A stretch of 64,000 nt of DNA from Ancylomarina euxina (GCF_003863355.1 NZ_QQWG01000018.1:29583-93582); one strand, 5' to 3'. Positions 1-9,265 are shown, counted from the first letter of the stretch. The notes: a model not told the origin generated them from the letters alone. A program made the numbers and translations.

Positions 1-1
1 T

Positions 2-2293
2 AAATTTGGAATTTTTGGCGATGGCAAAGAACTTGCTCAAATTGCCATGTCTAAAAGCTTTAAAAATGGTGATTGGCGATCAGGTTATTATCGTGATCAA
101 ACTTTTATGCTTGCTGCAGGTATGTTAACCCCTGAAGAATTCTTCGCGCAACTTTATGGTGAAACTCAACTTGATAAAAATCCGGGTAATGGTGGTCGTT
201 TAATGAATAATCATTATGCATCACGTAGTTTGAATGCCGATGGTAGTTGGAAAAATTTAACTGAGCAAAAGAACTCATCTGCAGACATCTCTCCTACTGC
301 AGGGCAAATGCCTCGACTTTTGGGTCTAGCATATGCTTCTAAAATTTTCAGACAAAATAAAGAATTACATGGCTTCTCCGAATTCTCAGACAAAGGAAAC
401 GAGGTTGCCTTTGGAACCATTGGAGACTCAAGTACCTCTGAAGGTCATTTTTGGGAAACGATAAATGCTGCAGGGGTTTTAAAAGTCCCAATGGCCATGA
501 GTGTTTGGGACGATGGATGGGGTATTTCGGTTCCCAATAAATATCAAACAACAAAATCTAATATTTCTGAAGTTCTGAAAGGCTTTGAAATGGATGAGAA
601 TGGTGATGGTTATCATATCTACAAGGCTAAAGGATGGGATTACCCTGAACTTTGTAAAATGTACGCCGAAGGGATTGCAAAGTGCCGAGAGAATCATACG
701 CCGAGCTTATTTCACGTGATAGAAATGACTCAACCACAAGGTCACTCAACTTCTGGATCCCACGAGCGTTACAAAAGCGAGGAACGTCTTAAATGGGAGC
801 TTGAATACGATCCAATCAAGAAAATGCGCGAATGGATGCGTGATATGGAACTTGCAACTGAGGATCAATTAATATCGATTGAATCAGAAGCTATAGAAAT
901 TGTAAAGCAAGCAAAAACTCAAGCTTGGCAAACATTCATCACTCCTGTAAAAAAAGAACGCGATGAATTAGTCGAATTGGTAAAGGCTTCAGCTTGTAAT
1001 TGCAAAAAAACAGAACGTATTGATGCAATTGTTAATGACTTGAAAAAGATCATTCATCCAATTAGAAAAGATAATGTGAGTTCTGCAAAAAAGATTTTAC
1101 GTCATATTTGTAGTTCATGTGCAACTTTCAAACCCTTGAAATCTCAATTGCAACAGTGGCTGAAGGATACCATTGAAGAAAATCACGAACGCTACAGTTC
1201 TCATTTATATAGTGAAACAGATCAGCAGATTTCTAGAATTCAAGCTGTAGAACCCAAATATTCGGAAGCATCTAAAATTGTAACTGGTCGGGAAGTCCTT
1301 CGTGATAATTTTGATCAACTTTTCAGCAAATATCCCTTATTATTAACTTTTGGTGAAGACACTGGTTTTATTGGTGGTGTCAATCAGAGTATGGAAGGCA
1401 TGCAAGAAAAGTATGGTGAATTACGAGTTTCAGACACAGGAATTCGCGAGGCTACAATTCTCGGACAAGGCATTGGATTAGCTATGCGTGGTTTACGCCC
1501 AATCGCTGAAATTCAATATTTCGATTACCTTTTGTATGCAATACAAACCATGAGTGATGACTTGGCGACCTTACAGTACAGAACAAAGGGTGGGCAAAAA
1601 GCTCCAGTTATTATTCGTACTCGTGGACATCGTCTTGAAGGTATTTGGCATTCAGGTTCTCCTCTAAGTATGGTCATCAACTCAATACGAGGGATACATG
1701 TTTGTGTACCACGTAATATGACTAAGGCGGCAGGCTTATATAACACCCTTATGGAATCCGATGAGCCAGCTTTGGTGATTGAACCACTAAATGGTTACAG
1801 ACTTAAAGAGAAGATGCCTGATAACCTGGCAGAGTTTAAAACGCCACTTGGTATTCCAGAAGTACTAGAGGAAGGCTCCGATATTACCTTAGTAACTTAT
1901 GGGTCATGTGTGAAAATTGCTGAAGATGCAGTTAAACAACTTAAAGAATTTAATATCTCAGTTGAACTTATTGATGTGCAAACCCTTCTACCATTCGATG
2001 TTAATCATATGATTGTTGAATCGGTGAAGAAAACCAATCGTGTGATCTTCTTCGACGAAGATGTGCCAGGTGGTGCAACAGCATTTATGATGCAGAAAGT
2101 TCTTGAAGAACAAAAAGCTTATTTTCATTTAGATGCAGAACCACGTACTATAACTGCTAAAGATCATCGTCCAGCATATGGAACAGATGGAGATTATTTC
2201 TCAAACCCTAATGCTGAAGATGTTTTTGAAATCATTTACGACATAATGAGGGAAAGTGAACCAGATAAATTCACTCCGATTTATAAAGTATAG
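2..2293 (+). CDS. 2-oxoacid dehydrogenase E1, fused alpha and beta subunits (5' end cut by window)
   Basis: Thiamine-diphosphate E1 component of a 2-oxoacid dehydrogenase complex, most likely the branched-chain (2-oxoisovalerate) type, which decarboxylates the 2-oxoacid and passes the acyl group to lipoyl-E2. The reading frame stays open to the left edge of the window, so the ATG at 47 is probably internal and the gene starts upstream. Numbering from that ATG, the alpha half carries the ThDP motif starting GDSSTSEGHF at 126. The beta half begins near 408 and includes GEDTGFIGG near 436 and VSDTGIREA near 461. The linker between the halves contains C317, C319, C355 and C358, an unusual CxC/CxxC arrangement. 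A hairpin terminator follows. The substrate is inferred from the fused architecture; pyruvate or acetoin cannot be excluded. Confidence 0.88.
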   Translation, partial: KFGIFGDGKELAQIAMSKSFKNGDWRSGYYRDQTFMLAAGMLTPEEFFAQLYGETQLDKNPGNGGRLMNNHYASRSLNADGSWKNLTEQKNSSADISPTAGQMPRLLGLAYASKIFRQNKELHGFSEFSDKGNEVAFGTIGDSSTSEGHFWETINAAGVLKVPMAMSVWDDGWGISVPNKYQTTKSNISEVLKGFEMDENGDGYHIYKAKGWDYPELCKMYAEGIAKCRENHTPSLFHVIEMTQPQGHSTSGSHERYKSEERLKWELEYDPIKKMREWMRDMELATEDQLISIESEAIEIVKQAKTQAWQTFITPVKKERDELVELVKASACNCKKTERIDAIVNDLKKIIHPIRKDNVSSAKKILRHICSSCATFKPLKSQLQQWLKDTIEENHERYSSHLYSETDQQISRIQAVEPKYSEASKIVTGREVLRDNFDQLFSKYPLLLTFGEDTGFIGGVNQSMEGMQEKYGELRVSDTGIREATILGQGIGLAMRGLRPIAEIQYFDYLLYAIQTMSDDLATLQYRTKGGQKAPVIIRTRGHRLEGIWHSGSPLSMVINSIRGIHVCVPRNMTKAAGLYNTLMESDEPALVIEPLNGYRLKEKMPDNLAEFKTPLGIPEVLEEGSDITLVTYGSCVKIAEDAVKQLKEFNISVELIDVQTLLPFDVNHMIVESVKKTNRVIFFDEDVPGGATAFMMQKVLEEQKAYFHLDAEPRTITAKDHRPAYGTDGDYFSNPNAEDVFEIIYDIMRESEPDKFTPIYKV

Positions 2294-2313
2294 AAGATTT
2301 AAATAATTCACAC

Positions 2314-2347
2314 AAAAGGACGCTGATTGTAAAAATCAACGTCCTTT
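2314..2347 (+). terminator. Rho-independent terminator after E1 gene
   Basis: A stem pairing AAAAGGACG-TGATT with AATCA-CGTCCTTTT, with an AT-rich loop and a T-run, lies 20 bases after the E1 stop codon. Confidence 0.75.
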
Positions 2348-2455
2348 TTAGTTTTAAATCCATTAATCAATACTTTTTGACTTACAAAATTGGGAACAAA
2401 CTCTTAACAAAAAAATATTTTCACTAATTTTAGCCAATAGAACAAAAACATTAAA

Positions 2456-2764
2456 ATGGGTAAATCGAAAATCAAATCGCTTCTAATAAAGGCTATTAGT
2501 AACAAATTCTCCATTAGTCTACTGGTCTTCTTCCTATGGTTGTTCTTTTTCGATCAACATTCCATATGGGAACGCAAAGAATATACCAATAAGATTGAAG
2601 CTCTAAGCGAAGAAAAAAAGCACTTCTTAACAAAGATCAAAAAAGATAAAGAAAGTATACATGAACTGAAAACAAATCGAGAGAATTTGGAGAAATTTGC
2701 TCGAGAGCAATATCTCATGAAAAAGAAAAATGAAGATATTTTTATAATAATTGAAAAGGAATAG
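2456..2764 (+). CDS. DivIC/FtsB-like septum formation initiator
   Basis: Small bitopic cell-division protein of 102 residues. A short basic N-terminus is followed by one membrane segment (about residues 17-33, FSISLLVFFLWLFFF), then a charged coiled coil (about 43-85) and a short tail. This is the layout of FtsB/DivIC proteins, which hold FtsL and FtsQ together in the divisome and sit with the coiled coil outside the inner membrane. It is monocistronic here, with a terminator hairpin overlapping its stop codon. The family is called from architecture and the LEKFAREQYLMKKKNED-like C-terminal stretch. The exact orthologue (FtsB or DivIC) cannot be decided from sequence alone. Confidence 0.8.
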   Translation: MGKSKIKSLLIKAISNKFSISLLVFFLWLFFFDQHSIWERKEYTNKIEALSEEKKHFLTKIKKDKESIHELKTNRENLEKFAREQYLMKKKNEDIFIIIEKE

Positions 2765-2783
2765 TGAAAACTATTCCTTTTTT
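2755..2783 (+). terminator. Terminator overlapping the ftsB-like stop codon
   Basis: AAAGGAATAG and CTATTCCTTT form a 10-bp stem around a TGAAAA loop, followed by T residues. The 5' arm includes the last codons and part of the stop codon of the upstream gene. Confidence 0.75.
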
Positions 2784-2940
2784 TGTACTTTACAGTATAT
2801 GAAACAAAACACTTTCTTATCTGAAACTAAAAAAATACCATATCGTATAATATGTAGACGCTACTTATAAACTGATAAGCCCGAAACCTCTGATTTGAGA
2901 TTTATTTGAGATTATTCTATATACTTAAGAAATCCTAGCC

Positions 2941-3660
2941 ATGTTACCTAAAAAACGAGAGAATGCCGACCTAGAAAAGAAGAAAAGTTTATTCTTTGAA
3001 ATTGGACTAGCTATAGCCCTTTTGTTAGTATTAATTGCGTTTAAGTGGCGAGTTCAAATTAAAGATACTGAGCTCATCACCAACCCTCAGGAACTTAACG
3101 AATTGGAAGAAATTGTTCCTATAACCAGACAAGAACCCGAAAGACCAAAAGTAAAACCACCTGTTAAAATCAGATTACAAGATGTGATTACTATCGTTGA
3201 AAATGATTCGAAAGAAGACCCTAATTTAGTAATCGAAGAAGAAGATATTAATCAAAATACTGAAATTGATATTAGTCCTCCTGAAGAAGTATCATATGAT
3301 ACCGAAATTGTAGATGAAACTGAGATCTTTGTTGTCGTTGAAGATATGCCTATTTTCCGTCCGGATATCTGCAGCAGTATGGCTGAAGGCAATATTGAAC
3401 TCAATAAACACATTCAGAAAAGTATAAAATATCCTGCTCTTGCGCAAGAAAACGGAATTACTGGGCGAGTATTTGTAAGGTTTATTGTTGGAAGAGATGG
3501 TAAAGTCAAAAATGCAGAAATTCTTAGGGGAATTGACCCATCTCTTGATCAAGAAGCATTAAGAGTAATTAGAAACTTACCTGCTTTTGCTCCAGGTAAA
3601 CAAAGAGGCGTTCCTGTACAAGTAACATACTCAGCTTCAATCAATTTTGTTCTTCAATAA
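2941..3660 (+). CDS. TonB family energy-transducing protein
   Basis: Predicted TonB protein of 239 residues that would carry proton-motive force from ExbB/ExbD to outer-membrane receptors such as the SusC proteins in this window. The order is a cytoplasmic tail, one membrane helix (about residues 17-36), a charged periplasmic linker rich in Glu, Pro and Val (about 45-125), and a C-terminal TonB domain (about 145-239). The domain includes KYPALAQENGITGRVFVRF, then DGKVKNAEILRG and LPAFAPGKQRG, typical of the Bacteroidota TonB C-domain. No exbB or exbD is adjacent. It ends before a bidirectional terminator shared with the converging glycosyltransferase gene. Confidence 0.9.
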   Translation: MLPKKRENADLEKKKSLFFEIGLAIALLLVLIAFKWRVQIKDTELITNPQELNELEEIVPITRQEPERPKVKPPVKIRLQDVITIVENDSKEDPNLVIEEEDINQNTEIDISPPEEVSYDTEIVDETEIFVVVEDMPIFRPDICSSMAEGNIELNKHIQKSIKYPALAQENGITGRVFVRFIVGRDGKVKNAEILRGIDPSLDQEALRVIRNLPAFAPGKQRGVPVQVTYSASINFVLQ

Positions 3661-3681
3661 TTCAAATTTAAATAAACCTTT

Positions 3682-3708
3682 AAAAGCATGGATTTATATC
3701 CATGCTTT
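3682..3708. terminator. Bidirectional terminator between tonB-like and glycosyltransferase genes
   Basis: AAAGCATGGAT and ATCCATGCTTT pair around TTAT, with T-rich flank on the plus side and A-rich flank on the other. It lies between two converging genes. Confidence 0.7.
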
Positions 3709-3717
3709 TCTTTTATA

Positions 3718-4986
3718 CTAATGTGTTCTCTCGTATTCTCTGTATATTTCAAGTAATTCCTTTGCTGAATAAATACCTTTGGTAGTAATACCCAAATCTT
3801 TAAGCAATAGTTTAGCACTCACAATAACACTTTCTTCTTCCATAAACTGCTCATGAACATTATTCAGATATTTTAGAACTTTGAAAGCATTAAATGCACC
3901 AAAGAATTTCTTTCTAAAAGCATCAATGGAAGCACAGTTACGATTAATCTGATCTAAAGCTTCGAAGAAATTATCCTCTTTCAGATAACTTCTTACCGGA
4001 CCAGGTAACTCAACAATTAGTTTATTAATAAATGTATCGTGGTCAACGCCAAAGAAATCATCAACTCTATCAAATAAAACTTTTAAATCCCTGAAGGCTG
4101 CATAATTATAATTTTTATAATTACTAATGCCTTCGTTCACAAAAGTAGACATCGCTTTCCCTGTTCCAAAAGGGACCCGATCCGACGTACGAGGAGATGG
4201 AATAACCCGGGTATGCTTGATTTCATAGAAATTACCCAAAGCAATAATTTTTTGCAGAAAATAAAAATCTTCGCCAGCCTGACGACGATTCATCCCACCT
4301 TGTTTAATATACGCTTCAGCTGAAACGGCAAAACTGGAACCAACTGTATGATAGGCATGCGGGTGACCTGCAAATCGCATAGCAAGCATATAATAGCGCA
4401 AATACAATTCATACTGAGCAATGGAATTATAGATTATTTCACTGAACTCATCCCCTTCAAGAGGGTGCTCATAAAATATATTTGCCCCGTTTGCCTTAGG
4501 ATACTTTTTAAATAACTTTTCAATTTCAGTAAAATAGTTGATGTCACATGAAGAATCGGCATCATAACCCGTAATAATACCATTAGACTTACCAATTTTA
4601 TTGAAACGACTCACCGCCTCGTCCATCGCAATTTTACGAGCTAATCCAACGCCAGCTGCTTTTTGGGGTAAATTAGGCTGATCAATCAAAAAGAATTTCA
4701 ATTTCTCATCCTCATGTAAAGACATCCACTCTTTGGCATCAGCAATCGTTTTAGCATTTTGACTTAATACTTCATCTGAAACTTGCTCCCCCGAGTTGAC
4801 GATAACAATAACTTCCACCTTAAAACTAGGTCGATCACAGAGCCAAAGAGCCTTTAAACTTGAAACCAAGTCGGGTTCATCAAAGCATGGAATTGTAACG
4901 ACTAGTCCCAAATCGTCTGGCACACCACTCGTTATATAATCTGGGAAGACTTGCTGCTTTTTTAGATATTTATCTGCGAAACTCAT
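3718..4986 (-). CDS. Family 2 glycosyltransferase
   Basis: GT-A fold transferase of 422 residues. The N-terminal part (about 25-260) has the LGLVVTIPCFDEPDLVSSL nucleotide-sugar-binding strand and a metal-binding DxD in GYDADSSCDINYF, followed by a GGMNRRQAGEDFYFLQK-like acceptor region characteristic of GT2 enzymes. No membrane helices are obvious, so it appears cytoplasmic or peripheral. The last ~150 residues are of unknown function. It stands alone between the TonB-like gene and an OmpH gene, so neither acceptor nor sugar can be inferred. Confidence 0.82.
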   Translation of the reverse strand: MSFADKYLKKQQVFPDYITSGVPDDLGLVVTIPCFDEPDLVSSLKALWLCDRPSFKVEVIVIVNSGEQVSDEVLSQNAKTIADAKEWMSLHEDEKLKFFLIDQPNLPQKAAGVGLARKIAMDEAVSRFNKIGKSNGIITGYDADSSCDINYFTEIEKLFKKYPKANGANIFYEHPLEGDEFSEIIYNSIAQYELYLRYYMLAMRFAGHPHAYHTVGSSFAVSAEAYIKQGGMNRRQAGEDFYFLQKIIALGNFYEIKHTRVIPSPRTSDRVPFGTGKAMSTFVNEGISNYKNYNYAAFRDLKVLFDRVDDFFGVDHDTFINKLIVELPGPVRSYLKEDNFFEALDQINRNCASIDAFRKKFFGAFNAFKVLKYLNNVHEQFMEEESVIVSAKLLLKDLGITTKGIYSAKELLEIYREYERTH

Positions 4987-5066
4987 TAATCTACTTTGTA
5001 AGTTTTATACTGGTATTCCTTTCAATGGTGACATAAGTAAAGTCATCATCAGGCACAAAGATAAAA

Positions 5067-5099
5067 AAAGGGCAGAAAGCTATAAGCCTCTGCCCTTTT
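5067..5099 (-). terminator. Terminator of ompH-like gene
   Basis: AAAAGGGCAGA and TCTGCCCTTTT pair around a 12-base loop. Read on the minus strand, the stem is followed by a T-run, 19 bases after the ompH-like stop codon. Confidence 0.75.
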
Positions 5100-5117
5100 A
5101 TTCAATATTTTTTAATT

Positions 5118-5693
5118 TTATTTCTTATATCTGGCATTTAAACCATCGATAATATCTTTAGTTATGTCCAAACCATTAGCAGAATGTAGTACAGTCCCAC
5201 CTTTAGTTGTGCTAATAATCAAACTAAACTTATGCTTAGCGTTATATAATTCCAAATAGTTTGTAACACTATCAAATAAACGCTTAGAGTTCTCGTTTTG
5301 CTCAGCCATCAGTTCAGAACTCAACTTTCTGTCAAGTTGATCCAAGTTTTGTTTCTTCTCCATCAAGTCTCTTTGTGCATTCTCTGCACGCTCACGGTTT
5401 AAGAAACCTTTGTTTTGCAATTTACGTTGAAAATCAACCGCCTCTTTCTCTAATTTTTGAGCTTTGAAATTAAAATCAGTTCTAGAATCTTCTTGCTTCT
5501 TAAGAAACTGTTCGTTCAAATCGACAGAAAAATTATAATTGGATAATAATGAATCAGTATTAACATACACAACAGCACCTTCTCCAGCAACGGTTTTAAC
5601 TTCAGTTTTATTCTCGCCTGAGAAATGTAAAAAGAATAAAATTCCAACTGCAACAATTAGAACTGCATTAAGAACAATGGATAAATTTTTCAT
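5118..5693 (-). CDS. OmpH/Skp family periplasmic chaperone-like protein
   Basis: A 191-residue protein with an N-terminal hydrophobic segment (about 7-24) that acts as signal peptide or anchor. A long charged coiled coil (about 55-150) and a C-terminal strand follow, with LIISTTKGGTVLHSANGLDIT near the end. This matches the OmpH/Skp family, which holds unfolded outer-membrane proteins in the periplasm. It is the third OmpH-like gene of the window and the only one not in the bamA cluster. It is monocistronic and ends at a clear terminator. Confidence 0.82.
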   Translation of the reverse strand: MKNLSIVLNAVLIVAVGILFFLHFSGENKTEVKTVAGEGAVVYVNTDSLLSNYNFSVDLNEQFLKKQEDSRTDFNFKAQKLEKEAVDFQRKLQNKGFLNRERAENAQRDLMEKKQNLDQLDRKLSSELMAEQNENSKRLFDSVTNYLELYNAKHKFSLIISTTKGGTVLHSANGLDITKDIIDGLNARYKK

Positions 5694-6065
5694 GTTTTCT
5701 AGTTTGATTTTAAATTGCTAACCCGAAAGAGAACTCCTAATCAGGAAAATTGCCCAAAAGCAATTTCTTTTGAAATTATCTTCATAGGCGAATAGTAGCG
5801 TATATTAATTGATTTAGGTACTTATTTAGACAATTCAAAATTGGCAAAAACCTTGGAATCTATTCCGTTTTGAATTGAGCCTAGCAAATATAAGTTTTTA
5901 ATGAGAATGGAAAAATTTCTGAGATAGATTTTTCCTTTGATAGTAAAAAATGACAGCATATTCAAAATCAATCGAAATTGCTGATAAACGTCATTCTTTT
6001 TATTTCTCATGATGTCTACATTTAGCCAACAATAAACCCAAGATTAACCCTTAAAACCACAAGAC
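5694..6065. other. Intergenic region, divergent promoters expected
   Basis: This 372-base AT-rich spacer lies between the divergent ompH-like and proline dehydrogenase genes. A TACATTTA sequence near 6017-6024 resembles the Bacteroidota -7 box and could serve the plus-strand gene. A 62-codon minus-strand open frame inside has no recognisable features, and I do not call it a gene. Confidence 0.4.
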
Positions 6066-6974
6066 ATGTTTAATAAAATGATCGCAGCGACCCTGCCTTT
6101 TATGCCAAAAAAATTAGTTTGGTTATTTTCTAAAAGATATATCGCCGGAGAAACAATTGACGATGCAATAAAAGCGTCGCTCGATTTAAATGCTCAAGGC
6201 ATAAAAATCACTGTCGATCTTTTAGGTGAATTTATTAAAGATTTAAGCCAAGCGACAGAAAATAAGGATGCATACCTGGATATTATCGAAGCTTTCGAAA
6301 AAAATAAGATTGATGGTAACTACTCTGTAAAACCAACTTTCTTCGGCTTATTAATTGATCCTGAAGTTTGCTACGAGAACATTAGAACTGTAGTTGCTAA
6401 AGCTGCAGAATACAATAATTTCGTTAGAATCGATATGGAAGATTCTCCATGTGTGGATAAGGAAATCGATATGTTTAGACGTTTGAAAAAAGAATTTCCA
6501 AATAATGTTGGACTAGTAGTACAAGCATACCTTAAGCGCACACATACCGATCTTGAAAACATGATGGATATTAAGAACGGATCAGTGTTGAATTATCGTT
6601 TGTGTAAAGGTATTTATGTAGAGCCTGTTGAGATTGCTTACAAGAAATATGAAGAGATTAACGAGAACTATATCAAAGATCTTGATTTCATGTTAAAGAA
6701 TGATATCTATCCTGGTATCGCTACTCATGATAAGAATTTGATTCAGCCAGCGTATGACTTAATTGAAAAGTACAATGTGCCTAAGGATAAATATGAATTC
6801 CAAATGTTATATGGTGTAACACCTGAACTTAGACAATCTATCCTTGACCAAGGACACACCATGAGAGTGTATGTTCCATTTGGAAAAGATTGGTTTGGGT
6901 ATTCAACTCGTAGACTTAAGGAAAATCCTAAAATGGCCATGCTGATTATAAAAGCACTTTTCAGCAGAGGATAA
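6066..6974 (+). CDS. Proline dehydrogenase family protein
   Basis: Monofunctional FAD-dependent proline dehydrogenase of 302 residues, which oxidises proline to pyrroline-5-carboxylate and feeds electrons to quinone. The TIM-barrel signatures are visible: NFVRIDMEDSPCVD (about 119-132), VVQAYLKRT (about 152-160), YRLCKGIY near 178, GIATHDKNLI near 220, and the C-terminal FQMLYGVTPELR plus RVYVPFGKDWFGYSTRRL substrate and FAD region. No P5C dehydrogenase gene is in the window. It ends at a strong bidirectional terminator. Confidence 0.9.
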   Translation: MFNKMIAATLPFMPKKLVWLFSKRYIAGETIDDAIKASLDLNAQGIKITVDLLGEFIKDLSQATENKDAYLDIIEAFEKNKIDGNYSVKPTFFGLLIDPEVCYENIRTVVAKAAEYNNFVRIDMEDSPCVDKEIDMFRRLKKEFPNNVGLVVQAYLKRTHTDLENMMDIKNGSVLNYRLCKGIYVEPVEIAYKKYEEINENYIKDLDFMLKNDIYPGIATHDKNLIQPAYDLIEKYNVPKDKYEFQMLYGVTPELRQSILDQGHTMRVYVPFGKDWFGYSTRRLKENPKMAMLIIKALFSRG

Positions 6975-6979
6975 GACAA

Positions 6980-7007
6980 AAAAAGCGGTGAAAAATCACC
7001 GCTTTTT
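6980..7007. terminator. Bidirectional terminator after proline dehydrogenase gene
   Basis: AAAAAGCGGTGA and TCACCGCTTTTT form a perfect 12-bp stem with an AAAA loop between two converging genes. Confidence 0.85.
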
Positions 7008-7715
7008 TTATTCATTTTTTACGCCATATCTATACATTTGCTGAAGGATTTTAACTTCTGAATCTGTAATAATTGATTCCGATATTTTCATCTTCCTCTT
7101 TCGTTTCAACCTTTTCAACTCAGGTAATGTTCTTGTCGTACTCAGTCCCGCTGTCATTTCAGTAGGAACCATGGTTTTATTTTCAATAGCCACGACATGA
7201 TTTCTAATGAGTAAATCGGTATTCGCTTTAGCATCCATTGTGCTTGGTCTTGTCGTTAAAGCTTCATAAGTTGCTGAGTTGACATTATTTTTGGCTCTAA
7301 CATACTCAGGCGTGTTGACCTTAGCATTCATAAATGCTTCTTTGAAATCACCAAATCGAGGTAAAATCAAAACCTCTTGAAGTGCGATAGTATCCTTTGC
7401 AAGAAATACGCCAAACAGATAATCATCCTGTTTCAAACTATCACTCACAATAACTTTTACATCATGATAGCCAACAAATGAATATTGGATCGTATCTCCT
7501 GAATTCACCCAAAAAGAAAATCGTCCATATTCATTAGTCGTTCCAGCTCGATTTTTATTCACTCTAAAATGAGCATAAGGCAAGCCTTTCAGATCAACCT
7601 GATCCATTACAGCTCCTGTAAAAAATATAGAATCAAGATTATATCTCTGAGCTTTAGTTTCTTTCGAAAAGATGAAAGCAAAAATTATAACACAGCACAA
7701 TACTAATTTTCTCAT
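7008..7715 (-). CDS. Secreted protein with carboxypeptidase-like regulatory domain
   Basis: A 235-residue protein with a signal peptide (about residues 1-22, ending SKETKAQ). A beta-sandwich of the CarboxypepD_reg-like type follows (about 28-120), recognisable from GAVMDQVDLKGLPYAHFRV, then GTTNEYGRFSFWV and GDTIQYSFVGYHDV. This fold is common at the N-terminus of SusC receptors and in free-standing Bacteroidota envelope proteins. The C-terminal ~110 residues are basic and unassigned. It is probably periplasmic or outer-membrane associated, with unknown function. The gene is 18 bases downstream of the nitroreductase gene on the same strand, so the two may be co-transcribed. Confidence 0.75.
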   Translation of the reverse strand: MRKLVLCCVIIFAFIFSKETKAQRYNLDSIFFTGAVMDQVDLKGLPYAHFRVNKNRAGTTNEYGRFSFWVNSGDTIQYSFVGYHDVKVIVSDSLKQDDYLFGVFLAKDTIALQEVLILPRFGDFKEAFMNAKVNTPEYVRAKNNVNSATYEALTTRPSTMDAKANTDLLIRNHVVAIENKTMVPTEMTAGLSTTRTLPELKRLKRKRKMKISESIITDSEVKILQQMYRYGVKNE

Positions 7716-7733
7716 AAAGCAAGGTATTTCGGT

Positions 7734-8306
7734 CTAAAATTCATTTATAATAAGATCTTCGAGTTTTCGTTTGGGCACATGATGTACGCCCTTTTCGTCT
7801 CTCCAATACTTTATATCATCATTTTTCATTTCTTCAATAACGATTTCTTCTTTAGGCTTCCCTAAAGCGATCACCTGAATCAATGAATAATCATCAGAAA
7901 TATTCAGAAATTCTCTAAGGTTCTTTTCTTTAAAAGCCCTCAGAATACATCCTCCAAAGCCATCTTCAACAGCACCTAACAACAAATTCTGTACGGCTAT
8001 CCCATCATCACAAAAATAATTTTTGCTCAATCGTTCATCATTCAACATGATGACATAGGCCACTGGTTGCTCACCCACAATCGGTCCAGTCCAATCGCTT
8101 AAATAGCCTGCCCAAGCAAGACTTTCAAAGACATTTTTACACATCTCTTGATTTGTCACAGTCAAATATCTTAAACTTTGGGCATTCCTACCAGAGGCAC
8201 CAAGTCTAGCCATATCTATCCATTGTCTCAATTGTTCTTTATCAATGACTTCATTTTGATAAAAACGACGATAACTTCTATTTTTTAATACTAAATCTTT
8301 TAACAT
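7734..8306 (-). CDS. Nitroreductase family protein
   Basis: FMN-dependent nitroreductase-fold protein of 190 residues. The N-terminal NRSYRRFYQNEVID (about 8-21) is the FMN-phosphate-binding arginine region. ARLGASGRNAQSLRYL (about 33-48) and DDGIAVQNLLLGAVEDGFGGC (central helix and loop) follow, then IQVIALGKPKEE, the usual C-terminal flavin contact. Such enzymes use NAD(P)H to reduce nitro compounds, quinones or flavins; the natural substrate is unknown. It is short compared with the 200-220 residues of classical members but appears complete. Confidence 0.87.
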   Translation of the reverse strand: MLKDLVLKNRSYRRFYQNEVIDKEQLRQWIDMARLGASGRNAQSLRYLTVTNQEMCKNVFESLAWAGYLSDWTGPIVGEQPVAYVIMLNDERLSKNYFCDDGIAVQNLLLGAVEDGFGGCILRAFKEKNLREFLNISDDYSLIQVIALGKPKEEIVIEEMKNDDIKYWRDEKGVHHVPKRKLEDLIINEF

Positions 8307-8542
8307 TCGAATCTTAACTTTTTATACGGTTGAAAATGTCAATTAGATACACTTTGTTTAGAAATAAAATCTTATTAAAGCTCTTTTTAAGGTAAGGATT
8401 ATATTACTTTTCATCAAGAGTTAAATTCAATTTAAAATGAAAAGTAACTTAAGTAAATAAAGCTCTTTTTTTTTGACATTCCTTAGAACTAACTAATTAA
8501 CTAAAAATTATTATAGGTGAGTACAAATCTAAAATAAAAAAA

Positions 8543-8564
8543 AGCTGCTACATAGGTAACAGCT
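8543..8564 (-). terminator. Terminator of Fe-type sod gene
   Basis: AGCTG-TAC and GTA-CAGCT pair with a C-A mismatch. On the minus strand the hairpin is followed by a T-rich tract, 25 bases after the sod stop codon. Confidence 0.55.
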
Positions 8565-8589
8565 CGGTTTATAAAACAAATAAAATATA

Positions 8590-9174
8590 TCATAGATTTT
8601 CAAAACGAGTTTCTATCAACTCCCAATCAATCAACTCCCAGAAATTTTCAATATACTTAGGTCTAGCATTTTGCGTATCCAGATAATACGCATGCTCCCA
8701 TACATCCAAAGTCATAATTGGCGTCAAATTATCGCAAAGTGGATTTGCGGCATTAGAAGTTTTTACGATACTAAGTTTATTATTTGCATCGGCAACTAAC
8801 CAAACCCAACCAGAACCAAAAAGAGTAGCTCCAGCTTTCGAAAATTCTTCTTTAAACTTTTCAAACGTCCCAAAGGTATATACTAAAGCATCGTACAATT
8901 TATTTCTTGGTTTACCGCCACCCCTTGGCTTAAGAGCCATGAAATAAAATGTATGATTAAAAACCTGAGCAGCATTATTAAAAATTCCACCATCCGATTT
9001 AAGAATAATATCAACCAAATCGGCATTTTCAAACGAAGTCCCTTCAATCAAATTATTCAAATTGTTAACGTAAGCCTGATGATGTTTTCCGTAATGAAAC
9101 TCTAGTGTTCTTTGAGAAATTAGGGGTTCTAATGCATTTAGTGCATAAGGTAATTTTGGAAGTTCATGTTTCAT
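8590..9174 (-). CDS. sodB: Superoxide dismutase, Fe-type signature
   Basis: Fe/Mn-family superoxide dismutase, which converts superoxide to oxygen and hydrogen peroxide. I place the start at the ATG at 9174 (194 residues, [11 protein letters not shown]), because an upstream GTG at 9195 would add seven residues not seen in the family and the ATG has an A-rich upstream tract. Metal ligands are His27, His74, Asp157 and His161. The second-sphere residues are those of iron enzymes: Gln70 in NNAAQVFNHTF and Ala in TSNAANPL (about 140-146). The next gene upstream is a second dismutase with manganese-type residues. A terminator separates them, so the two are probably expressed independently. Confidence 0.93.
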   Translation of the reverse strand: MKHELPKLPYALNALEPLISQRTLEFHYGKHHQAYVNNLNNLIEGTSFENADLVDIILKSDGGIFNNAAQVFNHTFYFMALKPRGGGKPRNKLYDALVYTFGTFEKFKEEFSKAGATLFGSGWVWLVADANNKLSIVKTSNAANPLCDNLTPIMTLDVWEHAYYLDTQNARPKYIENFWELIDWELIETRFENL

Positions 9175-9233
9175 AATTTTGTTTATTTGATTCACTCTAA
9201 TTTCACAAAAAATCTTGAATCAGGCAAAAAAAA

Positions 9234-9265
9234 GATCGACTCTCGAATAAATTCGAAAGTCGATC
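9234..9265 (-). terminator. Terminator between the two sod genes
   Basis: GATCGACT-TCGAA and TTCGA-AGTCGATC pair around TAAA. On the minus strand the stem is followed by eight T residues. It terminates the Mn-type gene before the Fe-type gene. Confidence 0.8.

Noticed and set aside
5822..6010. 62-codon minus-strand open frame between ompH and proline dehydrogenase genes
   Set aside because: No known motif or plausible start context; AT-rich DNA easily gives such frames.
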